Assembly: GCF_026163685.1 (NCBI RefSeq)
Contig: NZ_JAOXSR010000001.1
Span: 62,001-126,000 of the forward strand
Length of the DNA stretch: 64,000 bases
Direction of reading: 5' to 3'
From: Oerskovia flava
GTDB taxonomy: Bacteria > Actinomycetota > Actinomycetes > Actinomycetales > Cellulomonadaceae
The first letter of the stretch is position 1, and each line of letters starts with the position of its first letter. Of the stretch, positions 34,745 through 46,120 are shown in pieces. The position numbers and the translations under genes were made by a program. The notes below the pieces were generated by a model. The model was not told the DNA's origin, did no database searches, and worked only from the letters and a program-made list of their open reading frames with translations.

Positions 34745-36052
34745 TCACGGTGCCGGCGGTGCCGGCGGGTCGGTCGGGCGCAGCCGCGTCGTGTCGTCGA
34801 TCTCCGAGTCGGGAGCGGGCGGGACGGCCGGCGGCTGGGTCGGCAGCGGCTGTGTCGCGTCCGGGGGCGGCGGGGCGTACTGGCCGGGCGGCGTCTGCTG
34901 CGGCGGGTACTGCCCCGGCGGCGGAGGCTGCGGGGCGTACTGGCCGGGCTGCTGGCCGGGGTACTGCTGCTGCCCGGGGTACTGCTGGCCGGGCTGCGGC
35001 TGACCCGGATAGGGCTGCCCGGGCTGGGGCTGGCCCGGATACTGACCCGGGTACTGCTGCCCGGGCTGCGGCTGGCCGGGGTAGGGCTGGCCGGGGTAGG
35101 GCTGACCCGGCTGACCGGGCTGGCCCGGGTACTGCCCGAACCCGCCGGGCTGGCCGCCCTGCGGGTAGCCCTGGGCGTACGCGCCGGCGGGCGCGTCGGT
35201 CGGCGACCCACCCTTGTTGCGCAGGACGAGCCACAGCACCAGACCGATGAGGATGAGCAGGAGCAGCCCGAGCCCGGCGATCAGCGGCCAGGCGAGACCG
35301 CCACCGGACCCGGCCGCGGCCGCCTCGGTGCTGTCCTCGGTCTCGGCGCCCGGCTCGTCGGTCGAGGTGTCCGTGTCCTCGCCGGTGCCCGCGCCGTCGT
35401 CGGTCGCGTCGGTCTCGGTGCCCGCCGCGCCGTTCGGGATGGCGGAGCCGCGCGCGGTGATCTCGTTGACCTCGCCGATCTGCGGAGTCCACACGACGGT
35501 GTTGCCCTGGATCTCGCCGGAGGCCTCGGTGACCTCGCCGGGGAAGGTGATGGCCATCCGGATCTCGAAGCCCTCGAGCAGCTGCTGGGTGAGGGCGTCG
35601 GCCTGCGCGTCGTCGGTGCCCATCTCCTCGTCGGACAGGTCCATGGCACCCGTGACGACGAACTCGTCGCCCTCGCGCACGATGGAGAAGTCGTCGGAAC
35701 CGGTCGCCATGCCGCCCATCTGGGTGATCGGCTGGTCGGTGAAGGTGTACCGGGTGCCGGTGTAGCCGTCCTCCGAGTACGGCTCCTGCGTCGACCCGTC
35801 CGGCATGTCGCCGGTCATGTCGTCGCTGTTCTCCTCCCAGAACGACTCGGGGTCCTCGCCCATCATCTCGGCGATGTCGTCGGAGAACGCCATGACCCAC
35901 GAGCCGCTGACGGTGTCGTCCTCGGAGAGGGTGAGGTCCATGTCCATGCGCATGCAGCCCGTGAGGACCAGGGTCAGGGTCGCGAGGAGCGCGCCCAGAC
36001 CGAGTCGTCGTCGAGGCCGGCGCAGCAGTTCGGGGGAGTGTCCAGTCGTCAC
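34745..36052 (-). CDS. LppM-like lipoprotein with transmembrane anchor and Pro/Gln-rich tail
   Basis: 435-residue envelope protein. The signal peptide ends in a lipobox LTGC (Cys33), followed by an LppM-type beta domain (about 35-225), then an acidic Thr/Glu linker, one membrane helix (about 250-275, [23 protein letters not shown]), and a 150-residue tail of PGQP repeats. The tail would be cytoplasmic. In mycobacteria, LppM takes part in envelope lipid biology. GTG 36052 is chosen because it gives a normal signal peptide; no strong Shine-Dalgarno is seen. It converges on the CoA hydrolase gene and is divergent from clpB. Confidence 0.85.
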   Translation of the reverse strand: MTTGHSPELLRRPRRRLGLGALLATLTLVLTGCMRMDMDLTLSEDDTVSGSWVMAFSDDIAEMMGEDPESFWEENSDDMTGDMPDGSTQEPYSEDGYTGTRYTFTDQPITQMGGMATGSDDFSIVREGDEFVVTGAMDLSDEEMGTDDAQADALTQQLLEGFEIRMAITFPGEVTEASGEIQGNTVVWTPQIGEVNEITARGSAIPNGAAGTETDATDDGAGTGEDTDTSTDEPGAETEDSTEAAAAGSGGGLAWPLIAGLGLLLLILIGLVLWLVLRNKGGSPTDAPAGAYAQGYPQGGQPGGFGQYPGQPGQPGQPYPGQPYPGQPQPGQQYPGQYPGQPQPGQPYPGQPQPGQQYPGQQQYPGQQPGQYAPQPPPPGQYPPQQTPPGQYAPPPPDATQPLPTQPPAVPPAPDSEIDDTTRLRPTDPPAPPAP

Positions 36053-36152
36053 CCCACCAGCATGTCGGGTTCGCTGGGACAGCGCGAGGGGCGGTGCCCG
36101 TAACACGGCTTTTGTCGGGTGAGTTTCATCCGATCGTCACGATGCGGCCCAG

Positions 36153-36186
36153 AGTTGAGTGGAATAGACTCAACTTTGACATCGTT
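36153..36186 (+). promoter_or_regulatory. HAIR (HspR) operator with overlapping sigma-H/R-like promoter
   Basis: AGTTGAGT and ACTCAACT (36153-36160, 36168-36175) are perfect 8-bp arms around 7 bp, the form of the HspR-associated inverted repeat, CTTGAGT-N7-ACTCAAG. The 7-bp spacer starts with GGAAT (36161), and GTT follows 18 bp later (36184), matching the sigma-R/sigma-H pattern. Confidence 0.8.
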
Positions 36187-36231
36187 GAACAGGCAGACCC
36201 AGCCCTTGAACCTCACGAGCACGGAGCACGT

Positions 36232-38856
36232 ATGGAGACCAAGTTCACGACCATGTCCCAGCAGGCCATCGGCGACGCCATCCAGTCCGCGTCCGCGGCC
36301 GGCAACCCCCAGCTCGAACCCGTCCACCTGCTCGGGTCGCTGCTGACCCAGGAGGGCGGCGTCGCCGTCGGGCTGCTCGACGCCGTCGGCGCCGACAAGC
36401 AGTCCGTCGGCCAGAAGGTGCGCGCCGCCCTGGTGGCGCTCCCGACCGCGAGCGGGTCCGCCGTCGCGCAGCCGACCGCCTCGCGCGCCCTGTCCGTCGC
36501 CCTCGAGAACGCCGGCACCGAGGCCCAGGGCCTCGGGGACGAGTACGTCTCGACCGAGCACCTGCTCCTCGGCATCGCCGCCGGCAGCTCGCAGGCCGCG
36601 ACGATCCTCCAGCAGGCCGGAGCCAGCGCGGAAGCTCTGCGCTCGGCGCTCCCCGCGGTGCGCGGCAGCGGCCGGGTGACCAGCCCCAACCCCGAGGGCA
36701 CCTACAAGGCGCTCGAGCAGTACGGCAACGACCTCACCGCGGCAGCCGCCGAGGGCAGGCTGGACCCCGTGATCGGGCGTGACTCCGAGATCCGTCGGGT
36801 CGTGCAGGTCCTCAGCCGGCGCACCAAGAACAACCCCGTCCTCATCGGCGAGCCCGGCGTCGGCAAGACGGCCGTCGTCGAAGGCCTCGCCCAGCGCATC
36901 GTCGCGGGCGACGTCCCCGACTCCCTGGCGGGCAAGAAGCTCGTCGCGCTCGACCTTGCCGCCATGGTCGCCGGCGCCAAGTACCGCGGTGAGTTCGAGG
37001 AGCGGCTCAAGGCCGTCCTCGAGGAGATCAAGTCCTCGGACGGCCAGGTCGTCACCTTCATCGACGAGCTGCACACCGTCGTCGGCGCAGGCGGCGGCGC
37101 GGACGGTGCCATGGACGCCGGCAACATGCTCAAGCCCATGCTCGCGCGTGGTGAGCTGCGCCTCGTCGGTGCTACGACGCTCGACGAGTACCGCGAGCAC
37201 GTCGAGAAGGACCCGGCGCTCGAGCGGCGGTTCCAGCAGGTCTACGTCGGCGAGCCGACGGTCGAGGACACCGTCGCGATCCTCCGCGGGCTCAAGGAGC
37301 GGTACGAGGCGCACCACAAGGTGACCATCGCGGACTCGGCCCTCGTGGCCGCCGCGTCGCTCTCCGACCGCTACATCACCGGCCGCCAGCTCCCGGACAA
37401 GGCCATCGACCTCGTCGACGAGGCCGCCTCCCGCCTGCGCATGGAGCTCGACTCGTCGCCCGTCGAGATCGACGAGCTGCAGCGCGCCGTGACGCGGCTC
37501 GAGATGGAGGAGGTCGTGCTCTCCGAGTCGACCGACCCGGCCAGCCTCGAGCGCCTCGAGCGGCTGCGCGCCGACCTCGCCGACCGCCGCGAGGAGCTGT
37601 CGGCCCTCACGGCGCGGTGGGACGCCGAGAAGGCCGGGCACAACCGCGTCGGCGACCTGCGCGCACGCCTCGACGAGCTGCGCATCGCGGTCGAGCGGGC
37701 CGTGCGGGAGGGTGACCTCGAGACCGCCGGGCGGCTGCAGTACGGGGAGATCCCGCAGCTGCAGCGCCAGCTCGACGACGCGGAGCGCGAAGAGGCCCGC
37801 GGCGCCGAGGCCGACGGCGTCGAAGGGCCGGCCCAGGCCCCCATGATCGCGGACAAGGTCGGTGCCGACGAGATCGCCGAGGTCGTCTCCGCGTGGACCG
37901 GCATCCCCGCGGGCCGCATGCTGCAGGGCGAGAGCGAAAAGCTCCTGCAGATGGAGGACGTCATCGGCGAGCGCCTCATCGGCCAGAAGTCGGCCGTGGC
38001 GGCGGTGTCCGACGCCGTACGACGCTCGCGCGCCGGCGTCGCCGACCCCGACCGTCCCACCGGCTCGTTCCTGTTCCTCGGGCCGACCGGTGTCGGCAAG
38101 ACCGAGCTCGCGAAGTCCCTCGCGGACTTCCTGTTCGACGACGAGCGCGCCATGGTGCGCATCGACATGTCCGAGTACTCGGAGAAGCACAGCGTCGCGC
38201 GCCTCGTCGGCGCCCCTCCGGGGTACGTCGGCTACGAGGAGGGCGGTCAGCTCACCGAGGCCGTGCGTCGTCGGCCGTACTCCGTGGTCCTGCTGGACGA
38301 GGTCGAGAAGGCCCACCCCGAGGTCTTCGACATCCTCCTGCAGGTGCTCGACGACGGTCGCCTCACCGACGGCCAGGGCCGCACCGTGGACTTCCGCAAC
38401 GTCATCCTCGTGCTCACCTCGAACCTCGGCTCGCAGTTCCTCGTGGACCCGATGCTCGACGACGGCGCGAAGCGCGAGGGAGTGATGTCCGCCGTGCGGG
38501 CGAGCTTCAAGCCGGAGTTCATCAACCGGCTCGACGACGTCGTGATCTTCGACCCGCTGACGCTCGACGAGCTCGGCCGGATCGTGGACATCACGGTCGA
38601 CGGGCTCGCCCGGCGCCTCGAGGACCGGCGGATCACGCTGGACGTCCGCCCGGCGGCGCGCGAGTGGCTCGCCCTCGAGGGCTTCGACCCTGCCTACGGC
38701 GCTCGGCCACTACGCCGGCTCGTGCAGCGGGAGATCGGCGACCGGCTCGCGCGCATGCTGCTCGCGGGCGAGGTGGCCGACGGGACCGCGGTCGTCGTCG
38801 ACCGGCTCCCGGACACGGCGGGCCTGACGCTCACCGCGGGGGCGCTCGCGGCCTGA
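36232..38856 (+). CDS. clpB: ATP-dependent disaggregase chaperone ClpB
   Basis: 874-residue AAA+ hexamer subunit that, with DnaK, pulls proteins out of aggregates. Order: Clp N domain (about 5-145), AAA-1 with Walker A GEPGVGKT (about 206), the coiled-coil middle domain (about 410-520) that separates ClpB from ClpC, AAA-2 with GPTGVGKTE (about 617), and the D2-small domain. Length is standard. ATG 36232 has GGAG 6 nt upstream. The HAIR operator upstream indicates HspR repression and heat induction. It is a single-gene unit. Confidence 0.98.
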   Translation: METKFTTMSQQAIGDAIQSASAAGNPQLEPVHLLGSLLTQEGGVAVGLLDAVGADKQSVGQKVRAALVALPTASGSAVAQPTASRALSVALENAGTEAQGLGDEYVSTEHLLLGIAAGSSQAATILQQAGASAEALRSALPAVRGSGRVTSPNPEGTYKALEQYGNDLTAAAAEGRLDPVIGRDSEIRRVVQVLSRRTKNNPVLIGEPGVGKTAVVEGLAQRIVAGDVPDSLAGKKLVALDLAAMVAGAKYRGEFEERLKAVLEEIKSSDGQVVTFIDELHTVVGAGGGADGAMDAGNMLKPMLARGELRLVGATTLDEYREHVEKDPALERRFQQVYVGEPTVEDTVAILRGLKERYEAHHKVTIADSALVAAASLSDRYITGRQLPDKAIDLVDEAASRLRMELDSSPVEIDELQRAVTRLEMEEVVLSESTDPASLERLERLRADLADRREELSALTARWDAEKAGHNRVGDLRARLDELRIAVERAVREGDLETAGRLQYGEIPQLQRQLDDAEREEARGAEADGVEGPAQAPMIADKVGADEIAEVVSAWTGIPAGRMLQGESEKLLQMEDVIGERLIGQKSAVAAVSDAVRRSRAGVADPDRPTGSFLFLGPTGVGKTELAKSLADFLFDDERAMVRIDMSEYSEKHSVARLVGAPPGYVGYEEGGQLTEAVRRRPYSVVLLDEVEKAHPEVFDILLQVLDDGRLTDGQGRTVDFRNVILVLTSNLGSQFLVDPMLDDGAKREGVMSAVRASFKPEFINRLDDVVIFDPLTLDELGRIVDITVDGLARRLEDRRITLDVRPAAREWLALEGFDPAYGARPLRRLVQREIGDRLARMLLAGEVADGTAVVVDRLPDTAGLTLTAGALAA

Positions 38857-38979
38857 CCTGCCCGGGAACTGGTCGGACGGAGGGGTCCACTCTCGCCCTG
38901 ATCTGGGACATACTGGGGCGCATCTCGGCGCCGTCGACCGGCGTGCCGATCGACCCCGCCAGCCCCAGGAGGCACCTCG

Positions 38980-40023
38980 ATGCCGAGGACCGCAGCATCG
39001 TCAGGCCAGGTACGGCACCGCGCGTCGGACCACCGCGCGCGCTGGTGGTCCGCGCTCCTGACGGTCTGCGTGCTGTCGACGGCGGGCGGCGCCGCCGTCG
39101 GCGTCGCGGAGCACCACTTCTCCGGGGCCTCGACGTCCCTGCCCTTCGCCGACCGGTGGGACGGGCCGACGTCCCGCTCGACGGATCGCCCGGCGCTCGC
39201 GCCGAGCCCGACGGCTGAGGCCCGGTCGGACGACGACGCGGCACACGGCGCGTCCGGTGAGGCCTCCCCGCCGGCCGAGAAGGTCCCCGGGACCCCGGAC
39301 GACTCCTCGGGTGACGAGTCCGAGCCCGACGAGTCGCCGACCGACGGACCCACCGACGAGGTGGGTGAGGAGCCCGAGCCCGACGGCCCGCCGCAGCTCG
39401 GGTCGACGGGCCCCGAGGTGGTCGAGATCCAGGAGCGCCTGCAGGTGCACGGCGCCGAGGTCGAGGCCGACGGAGACTTCGGGCCGGGGACCGACGAGGC
39501 CCTGCGCGGGTTCCAGGAGGCCCAGGGGCTGGAGGTTGACGGGATCGCCGGCCCGCAGACGCGGGCGGCGCTGCTCCGCGACCCGGCCGCACCGGGCTCC
39601 GGCTCTGGATCGGGCTCCGGATCGGGCTCGGGTTCCGGGTCCGGCTCGGACTCCGGCTCCACGGACGCCGACGCGGTGCTGGCGATCGCCAACGACCACC
39701 GCGCGGCGGCGGGCTGCCCTGCCCTCACGGGCGACGACCGTCTCGACCGTGCGGCCACGCTGCACGCGCAGGACATGGAGGACAACAACTACTTCAGCCA
39801 CGACAGCCAGGACGGCCGGTCGTTCGCCGACCGCATCACGGCGCAGGGGTACCCGAGCCCGGGCGGCGAGAACATCGCCCAGGGTCAGCGGGACGCCGCC
39901 GCCGTCATGGACGCGTGGATGAACTCCGAGGGGCACCGCGCGAACATCCTCAACTGCAGCTTCCGGTCGATGGGCCTCGCGCACGTCGGCGCGACCTGGG
40001 TGCAGAAGTTCGGGTACGAGTAG
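38980..40023 (+). CDS. Secreted CAP-domain protein with peptidoglycan-binding module
   Basis: 347-residue exported protein. An N-terminal basic region and hydrophobic segment (about 22-45) act as signal or anchor. An acidic Pro/Ser/Glu linker follows, then a PG_binding_1 domain (about 138-195, SGxxGPxVxEIQERLQ-type, DGIAGPQTRAAL), a Gly-Ser repeat linker (about 205-225) and a C-terminal CAP/SCP domain (about 228-347) with HDSQDGRSFADRI and NSEGHRANILN. AGGAGG lies 9 nt before the ATG. Cell-wall location is likely; enzymatic activity of bacterial CAP domains is unsettled. Confidence 0.9.
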   Translation: MPRTAASSGQVRHRASDHRARWWSALLTVCVLSTAGGAAVGVAEHHFSGASTSLPFADRWDGPTSRSTDRPALAPSPTAEARSDDDAAHGASGEASPPAEKVPGTPDDSSGDESEPDESPTDGPTDEVGEEPEPDGPPQLGSTGPEVVEIQERLQVHGAEVEADGDFGPGTDEALRGFQEAQGLEVDGIAGPQTRAALLRDPAAPGSGSGSGSGSGSGSGSGSDSGSTDADAVLAIANDHRAAAGCPALTGDDRLDRAATLHAQDMEDNNYFSHDSQDGRSFADRITAQGYPSPGGENIAQGQRDAAAVMDAWMNSEGHRANILNCSFRSMGLAHVGATWVQKFGYE

Positions 40024-41877
<1,854 letters not shown>

Positions 41878-41885
41878 CGAGCGCT

Positions 41886-41941
41886 GAGTGCGGGGAATGT
41901 GCGCGGTCGAAACGGTTCGGCCGCGCACATTGCCCGCACTC
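41886..41941. terminator. Long bidirectional hairpin between thiC and response regulator gene
   Basis: GAGTGCGGG and AATGTGCGCGG on the left pair with CCGCGCACATT and CCCGCACTC on the right, about 20 bp with one mismatch, around a loop of about 14 nt. It ends both converging genes. Confidence 0.8.
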
Positions 41942-41964
41942 ACGGTGGGGCTCAGCGGTGAGGC

Positions 41965-42627
41965 TCAGCGGTGGGGGGTGGCGATGCCGTGCTCGTACGA
42001 CCAGACGACCAGCTGGACGCGGTCGCGCAGGCCCGTCTTGGTCATGATGCGGCTGAGGTGCGACTTCACGGTGCTCGCCTCGAGGTACAGCTCCTGCGCG
42101 ATCTCCGCGTTCGAGCGGCCCCGGCACAGCAGCGCGAGGATGTCGTGCTCGCGGGCCGTGAGCAGCGCTGCGGCCTCCTCGTCGCGGGCGGCGGGGGAGC
42201 GTCGTCGGGCGAACTCGTCGATGACACGACGGGTGAGCGACTGGTCCACGAGCCCCTCGCCCGACGCGATCCGGCGCACCGCGTCCGCCAGCACCTCGGG
42301 CTCGGCGTCCTTGAGCAGGAACCCGCTCGCGCCCGCCTCGAGCGCCCCGAAGACGTAGTCGTCGAGGTCGAACGTGCTCACCACGAGCACGGGCACGGGG
42401 TCGACGGCGCCCGGTCCCGCGATCTCGCGCGTCGCGGTGATCCCGTCCCCGCCGGGCATCCGGACGTCCATGCACACCACGTCGGGTCGGGTCTCGCGCA
42501 CCACCCGCACCGCCTCGCGGCCGCCGGACGCCTGCCCGACGACCTCGATCCCGCCCTCGCTCTCGAGGATCACGGCGAACCCGGCGCGCACCACCGCCTG
42601 GTCGTCCACCAGCACCACCCGGATCAT
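41965..42627 (-). CDS. NarL/LuxR-type response regulator
   Basis: 220-residue regulator. Receiver domain residues 1-120 with Asp8/Asp9, phospho-acceptor Asp54 (VCMDVRMPGGDG) and Lys in FLLKDA; LuxR helix-turn-helix about 150-215 (LTAREHDILALLCRGRSNAEIAQELYLEASTVKSH split over the two helices). ATG 42627 has GGAG 9 nt upstream and overlaps the kinase stop by 4 nt. It is the last gene of an ABC-kinase-regulator operon and probably controls that operon. Confidence 0.95.
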   Translation of the reverse strand: MIRVVLVDDQAVVRAGFAVILESEGGIEVVGQASGGREAVRVVRETRPDVVCMDVRMPGGDGITATREIAGPGAVDPVPVLVVSTFDLDDYVFGALEAGASGFLLKDAEPEVLADAVRRIASGEGLVDQSLTRRVIDEFARRRSPAARDEEAAALLTAREHDILALLCRGRSNAEIAQELYLEASTVKSHLSRIMTKTGLRDRVQLVVWSYEHGIATPHR

Positions 42628-44159
42628 GCGTGCTCCTGCCTGTCGGTCAGCACTTCGGCCGATACCTTGGCCGACACCTCGGCAGGTGCTTCGGTCAACG
42701 CCTGAGGACGTCCGTCCCGGTGCGCCGACCCGGCCGGGGTACGGGACGTCGCAGGGCGGGGGACGGTGAGGCGGACCTGCCACGTGCCCTCGGGCAGCGG
42801 GCCGACGACCAGGGTGCCGCCGATCATCGCCGCACGCTCCGTCATGCCGATGACGCCGTGCCCCTGCCGTTGCGGCCCGCCCACCTCGCCGGCCCTCGCC
42901 TCCGCCCTGGCCTCGGCGCTGCCTCGGGTCGTCGCGGCAGAACCGGTGGAGTCTCCTCGGTGGTCGCTGACGACGGGCGTCACCCCCGGGTTGCGCACGG
43001 TGAGGACCAGCGCGCTCGCGCCGTGCTCGAGCAGGACGTCGATCGTGCGGCCGGGGGCGTGCCGCCGGGCGTTCGACAGGGCCTCCTGCAGCACCCGGTA
43101 CACGGTGAGCTGGGCGGCGGGGCCGAGCTCGAACGGCTCCCCCACGGTCTCCTCGCGGACCTGCGTACCGGCGGTGCGGGCGAGGGAGAGGAGGTCGGGC
43201 AGGTCGGCGACCGTGGGCTGTGGCACGTGCTCGGCCGGCTCGAACCGGGCGACCGGTGCGCCGCCCTCGGCCTCGCCCACCGCAGCCGCTACCGGCCCGT
43301 CGACGTCGCTGCGCAGGATCCCGACGACGAGCCGCAGGTTGTCCAGCGTCTCGCGCCCCTGCGCCCGGATCCACCGCATCGACTCCTGGGCACGTTCCGG
43401 GTCGCTCGCCACGAGGCGTTCCGCGGCGGTCGCCTGGACGACGATGCCGCTGAGGTGGTGCGCGGCGACGTCGTGCAGCTCGCGCGCCATCCGGCCCCGC
43501 TCCTCGAGGACCGCCTGCGTGGCGAGCGCCTCGCGCTCCCGCTCCGCCTGCGCGACCTGCGCGTGCAGGCCCCGCAACAGCTCGCGGCGTGCGCCGACGT
43601 AGGCGCCGGCGAGGACCGCGCCGAGGTAGGTGATCGCGGTCGACACGAAGATCCCGCTGAGCGCGACGGAGGTCGTCTGGGTCTCACCGGCGCCGCCGCC
43701 GAGCACGAAGCCGAGGACGACGCTCGCCACGACCGCCGTCGGGATCGACCACAGCGTCGTGCGCCGCGAGGCGTAGGCGCCGACCGTGTACGCAGCGACG
43801 ATCGTGGCGGGACCCTGGATGGAGTAGCCGGCGGGGAGCGTCGCGTCGATCGCGACCTGACCGACCACCGTCAGGCCCAGCGTGAGCGCGGGAGCGCGCC
43901 GACGCAGGCACAGGGCCATCGACTGCGCCACGAGGAGCAGGCACGTCGTGGCGCGGACGGCGGGGGTGACGTGGATGCCGTCGAGGACCGCGAGGTCCGC
44001 GGTCTCGGCGAGGATCTCGGCGCTCAGGAGCCCGTCGACGACGAGGAACATCCCGACGGACAGGGTCGCGACGACCCCTGCCAGGACGGTGTCCCGGCCG
44101 AGGTCGCTGCGGATCCCGAGCCGCGCGAGGAGGCGCCGCCCGGCGTCGTGCACGCTCAT
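42624..44159 (-). CDS. DesK-type sensor histidine kinase
   Basis: 511-residue membrane kinase. Residues about 20-215 hold four to six membrane helices with almost no extracellular domain, so it probably senses the membrane or its partner transporter. HisKA_3 reads ERGRMARELHDVAAHHLSG with the phosphorylated His. The HATPase N-box reads LQEALSNARRHAPG. The C-terminal 60 residues are low-complexity and repeat SAxVSAEV. GGAGGG lies 8 nt before the ATG. It is 73 nt downstream of the permease gene and overlaps the response regulator. Confidence 0.94.
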   Translation of the reverse strand: MSVHDAGRRLLARLGIRSDLGRDTVLAGVVATLSVGMFLVVDGLLSAEILAETADLAVLDGIHVTPAVRATTCLLLVAQSMALCLRRRAPALTLGLTVVGQVAIDATLPAGYSIQGPATIVAAYTVGAYASRRTTLWSIPTAVVASVVLGFVLGGGAGETQTTSVALSGIFVSTAITYLGAVLAGAYVGARRELLRGLHAQVAQAEREREALATQAVLEERGRMARELHDVAAHHLSGIVVQATAAERLVASDPERAQESMRWIRAQGRETLDNLRLVVGILRSDVDGPVAAAVGEAEGGAPVARFEPAEHVPQPTVADLPDLLSLARTAGTQVREETVGEPFELGPAAQLTVYRVLQEALSNARRHAPGRTIDVLLEHGASALVLTVRNPGVTPVVSDHRGDSTGSAATTRGSAEARAEARAGEVGGPQRQGHGVIGMTERAAMIGGTLVVGPLPEGTWQVRLTVPRPATSRTPAGSAHRDGRPQALTEAPAEVSAKVSAEVLTDRQEHA

Positions 44160-44232
44160 GGGCGGGCTCCCTCCGAGGTCGTGGTGTCCCACCGTAGAGG
44201 ACACGACGTGCGGGTCGGCGTGCACGGCGCCG

Positions 44233-45087
44233 TCAGACGAGGTCGCGGGACCGTAGGCTCGCGGCACCACCGGCGAGGAGCGCCGTGGCCCAGAGCGCGA
44301 GCCCGGCCAGGGCGGCTGCGGCACCGAGCGCGGTCGACGCCCCCAGACCCGTCGACGCGATCGAGCCGAGCGCCTGCGGCATCCACGACGCCACGTTCGA
44401 GGTGCCGTCGGACAGCAGCATGACGAGGGCCTGGACGATCGGCTCGACGAGGACCGCGGCCACCACGACGACGACGGCCGCGACCTGGTTGCGCACGAGC
44501 GTGCCGATCCCGAGACCGATCCAGGCGAAGAGCGCGAGGACGGCGAGGCCTCGGCCCCACACGCCGAGCACCTCCGCCGCGGACAGCACGAGGGGTGCGT
44601 CCCCGGCGGCGAGCGCCACGGTCAGGCCGAGCGCCGACAGCACCGCGAGCCCCACGCCGATCACCACGGCGGCGGTCGCGACGGCACCGGCCTTCGCCCC
44701 GAGGATCGCGAGCCGTGACGGGCGGACGAGCGCGGTGGGCACGATGCCGCCGTGGCGGAAGTCGGCCGTCACGGCGAGAACGCCGAGCAGGAGCATGCAG
44801 ATCGCGGTGACACCGGTGCTCCCGGTGCCGCCGGGTCCGGCGGCGAGGAGGTCGAGCGCGCTGCGCTGGAAGGCGGGCTGGGCGACGTCGAGCATCGCCG
44901 TGAGGTCGCCGGCGACGTCGGGGGGCAGGTCGGCGTCGCTCGTGACCCCGGCGGCGTCCAGCCGTTCGAGGAGCTGAGGCAGCACGAGGGACACGGCCTG
45001 CACGAGGAGCATCCCCCCGAGGGCGACGGCGGCGATCACCCAGGCGGCCCGGGTGGTCCGCAGCTTGAGCAGCTCGGCACGGTACAT
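44233..45087 (-). CDS. ABC transporter permease (ABC-2 type)
   Basis: 284-residue membrane protein with about six helices. It opens with MYRAELLKLRTTRAAWV, the usual start of ABC-2 permeases paired with a BcrA-like ATPase. A central extracytoplasmic loop lies between helices 1 and 2 (about residues 40-95). ATG 45087 has AAGGAG upstream and shares one base with the ATPase stop. Likely exports a peptide or lipid, or confers resistance to envelope-active compounds; not determinable from sequence. Confidence 0.9.
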   Translation of the reverse strand: MYRAELLKLRTTRAAWVIAAVALGGMLLVQAVSLVLPQLLERLDAAGVTSDADLPPDVAGDLTAMLDVAQPAFQRSALDLLAAGPGGTGSTGVTAICMLLLGVLAVTADFRHGGIVPTALVRPSRLAILGAKAGAVATAAVVIGVGLAVLSALGLTVALAAGDAPLVLSAAEVLGVWGRGLAVLALFAWIGLGIGTLVRNQVAAVVVVVAAVLVEPIVQALVMLLSDGTSNVASWMPQALGSIASTGLGASTALGAAAALAGLALWATALLAGGAASLRSRDLV

Positions 45088-45800
45088 CAGCGCACTCCTT
45101 CGGTGGCGGCGGTCAGCTCTAGGTAGAAGTCCTCCAGGGACTGGTCGCCGACGAGCTCGGCGAGGCTGCCGTCCGCGATGACCCGGCCCTGCCCGACGAC
45201 GACCAGGTCGTCGGCCACCTGGGTGACCTCGGCGAGGACGTGGCTCGCCAGGAGGACCGTCCCGCCGTCGTCGGCGAACGTGCGCAGGACGTCGCGCAAC
45301 CAGCGCATCCCGGCGGGGTCGAGGCCGTTCGCGGGCTCGTCGAGGACGAGCACCTGCGGGTCGCCCAGCAACGCGGCGGCGAGGCCGAGGCGCTGGCGCA
45401 TCCCCAGCGAGTAGGTGCGCACGCGGCGGCCGCCCGCGCGGTCGAGCCCGACGAGCTCGAGCACCTCGGTGACCCGTCGGGGGTCGAGCCCGCCCGCGGC
45501 GGCGAGCACCCGCAGGTGGTCGCGCGCGCTGCGACCGGGGTGCAGCCCGCCGGCGTCGAGCAGCGCGCCCACCACCCGCTCGGGGTGGTCGAGGGCGGCG
45601 TAGGCGCGGCCCTGGACGGTCGCGGTCCCGGCGCTCGCGGACGCGAGGCCAAGCAGGATGTGGAGCGTGGTGGTCTTGCCCGCCCCGTTGGGCCCGAGGA
45701 GGCCGACGACGCGGCCCGGGCGTGCGGAGAAGGTGATGTCGCTGACGGCGTCGAACGTGCCGTAGGACTTGCGCAGACCCGAGATCTCGATGGCGTGCAT
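45087..45800 (-). CDS. ABC transporter ATP-binding protein
   Basis: 237-residue ATPase of the BcrA/DrrA type. Walker A GPNGAGKT (about 36), Q loop, signature YSLGMRQRLGLA, Walker B VLVLDEPANGLDP and the H-loop LASHVLAEV are intact. AAAGGAG lies 7 nt before the ATG. First gene of a four-gene unit: ATPase, permease, sensor kinase, response regulator, an arrangement typical of peptide-antibiotic sensing and detoxification modules. Confidence 0.95.
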   Translation of the reverse strand: MHAIEISGLRKSYGTFDAVSDITFSARPGRVVGLLGPNGAGKTTTLHILLGLASASAGTATVQGRAYAALDHPERVVGALLDAGGLHPGRSARDHLRVLAAAGGLDPRRVTEVLELVGLDRAGGRRVRTYSLGMRQRLGLAAALLGDPQVLVLDEPANGLDPAGMRWLRDVLRTFADDGGTVLLASHVLAEVTQVADDLVVVGQGRVIADGSLAELVGDQSLEDFYLELTAATEGVR

Positions 45801-46120
45801 CCCGGTTCTCCTTTCGATGTCGGTGTGCTGCCAGCCTCGTCGTCGAGGGCGGGTGGGCGCTTCTGGCGCAGGGAGGAACCGTGGTTGCGACCTCCGACGG
45901 GTCCGTGCGGTACCGATGTGGCCGCTCGGTGGGCGGCCGTGACGTTTGTGCAGGTCGGAGCGGTGGACGTGACAAGACGGTGGGGTGTGGGGCAATACTG
46001 GGTCGTTGCGCCCGTCGCGTCGGGTGCCCCTGTCCTGCTCGCCACGCTCACCTGCACGCTCCATCGACCGCCCTGCCGACCGCTCCGCCCGGACGCTCGC
46101 CGATCACCCCTGGAGGTGCC
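45801..46120. other. Intergenic region between ABC operon and PG-binding gene
   Basis: 320 bp between divergent genes. No open frame looks coding. On the plus strand GGGGCAATACTGGGTCG (45989-46005) resembles GGGACATACTGGGGCG (38905-38920) ahead of the CAP/PG-binding gene, with a possible GTGACA -35 at 45969. A terminator or RNA gene was not seen. Confidence 0.4.

Noticed and set aside
34870-35150. Short tandem repeats as a possible CRISPR array
   Set aside because: They are in-frame PGQP codon repeats in the LppM-like tail, without spacers of unique sequence.
38857-38979. c-di-AMP riboswitch before a cell-wall gene
   Set aside because: The conserved ydaO-type sequence blocks are absent.
39600-39660. 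Simple repeat tract
   Set aside because: It encodes the Gly-Ser linker between the peptidoglycan-binding and CAP domains.
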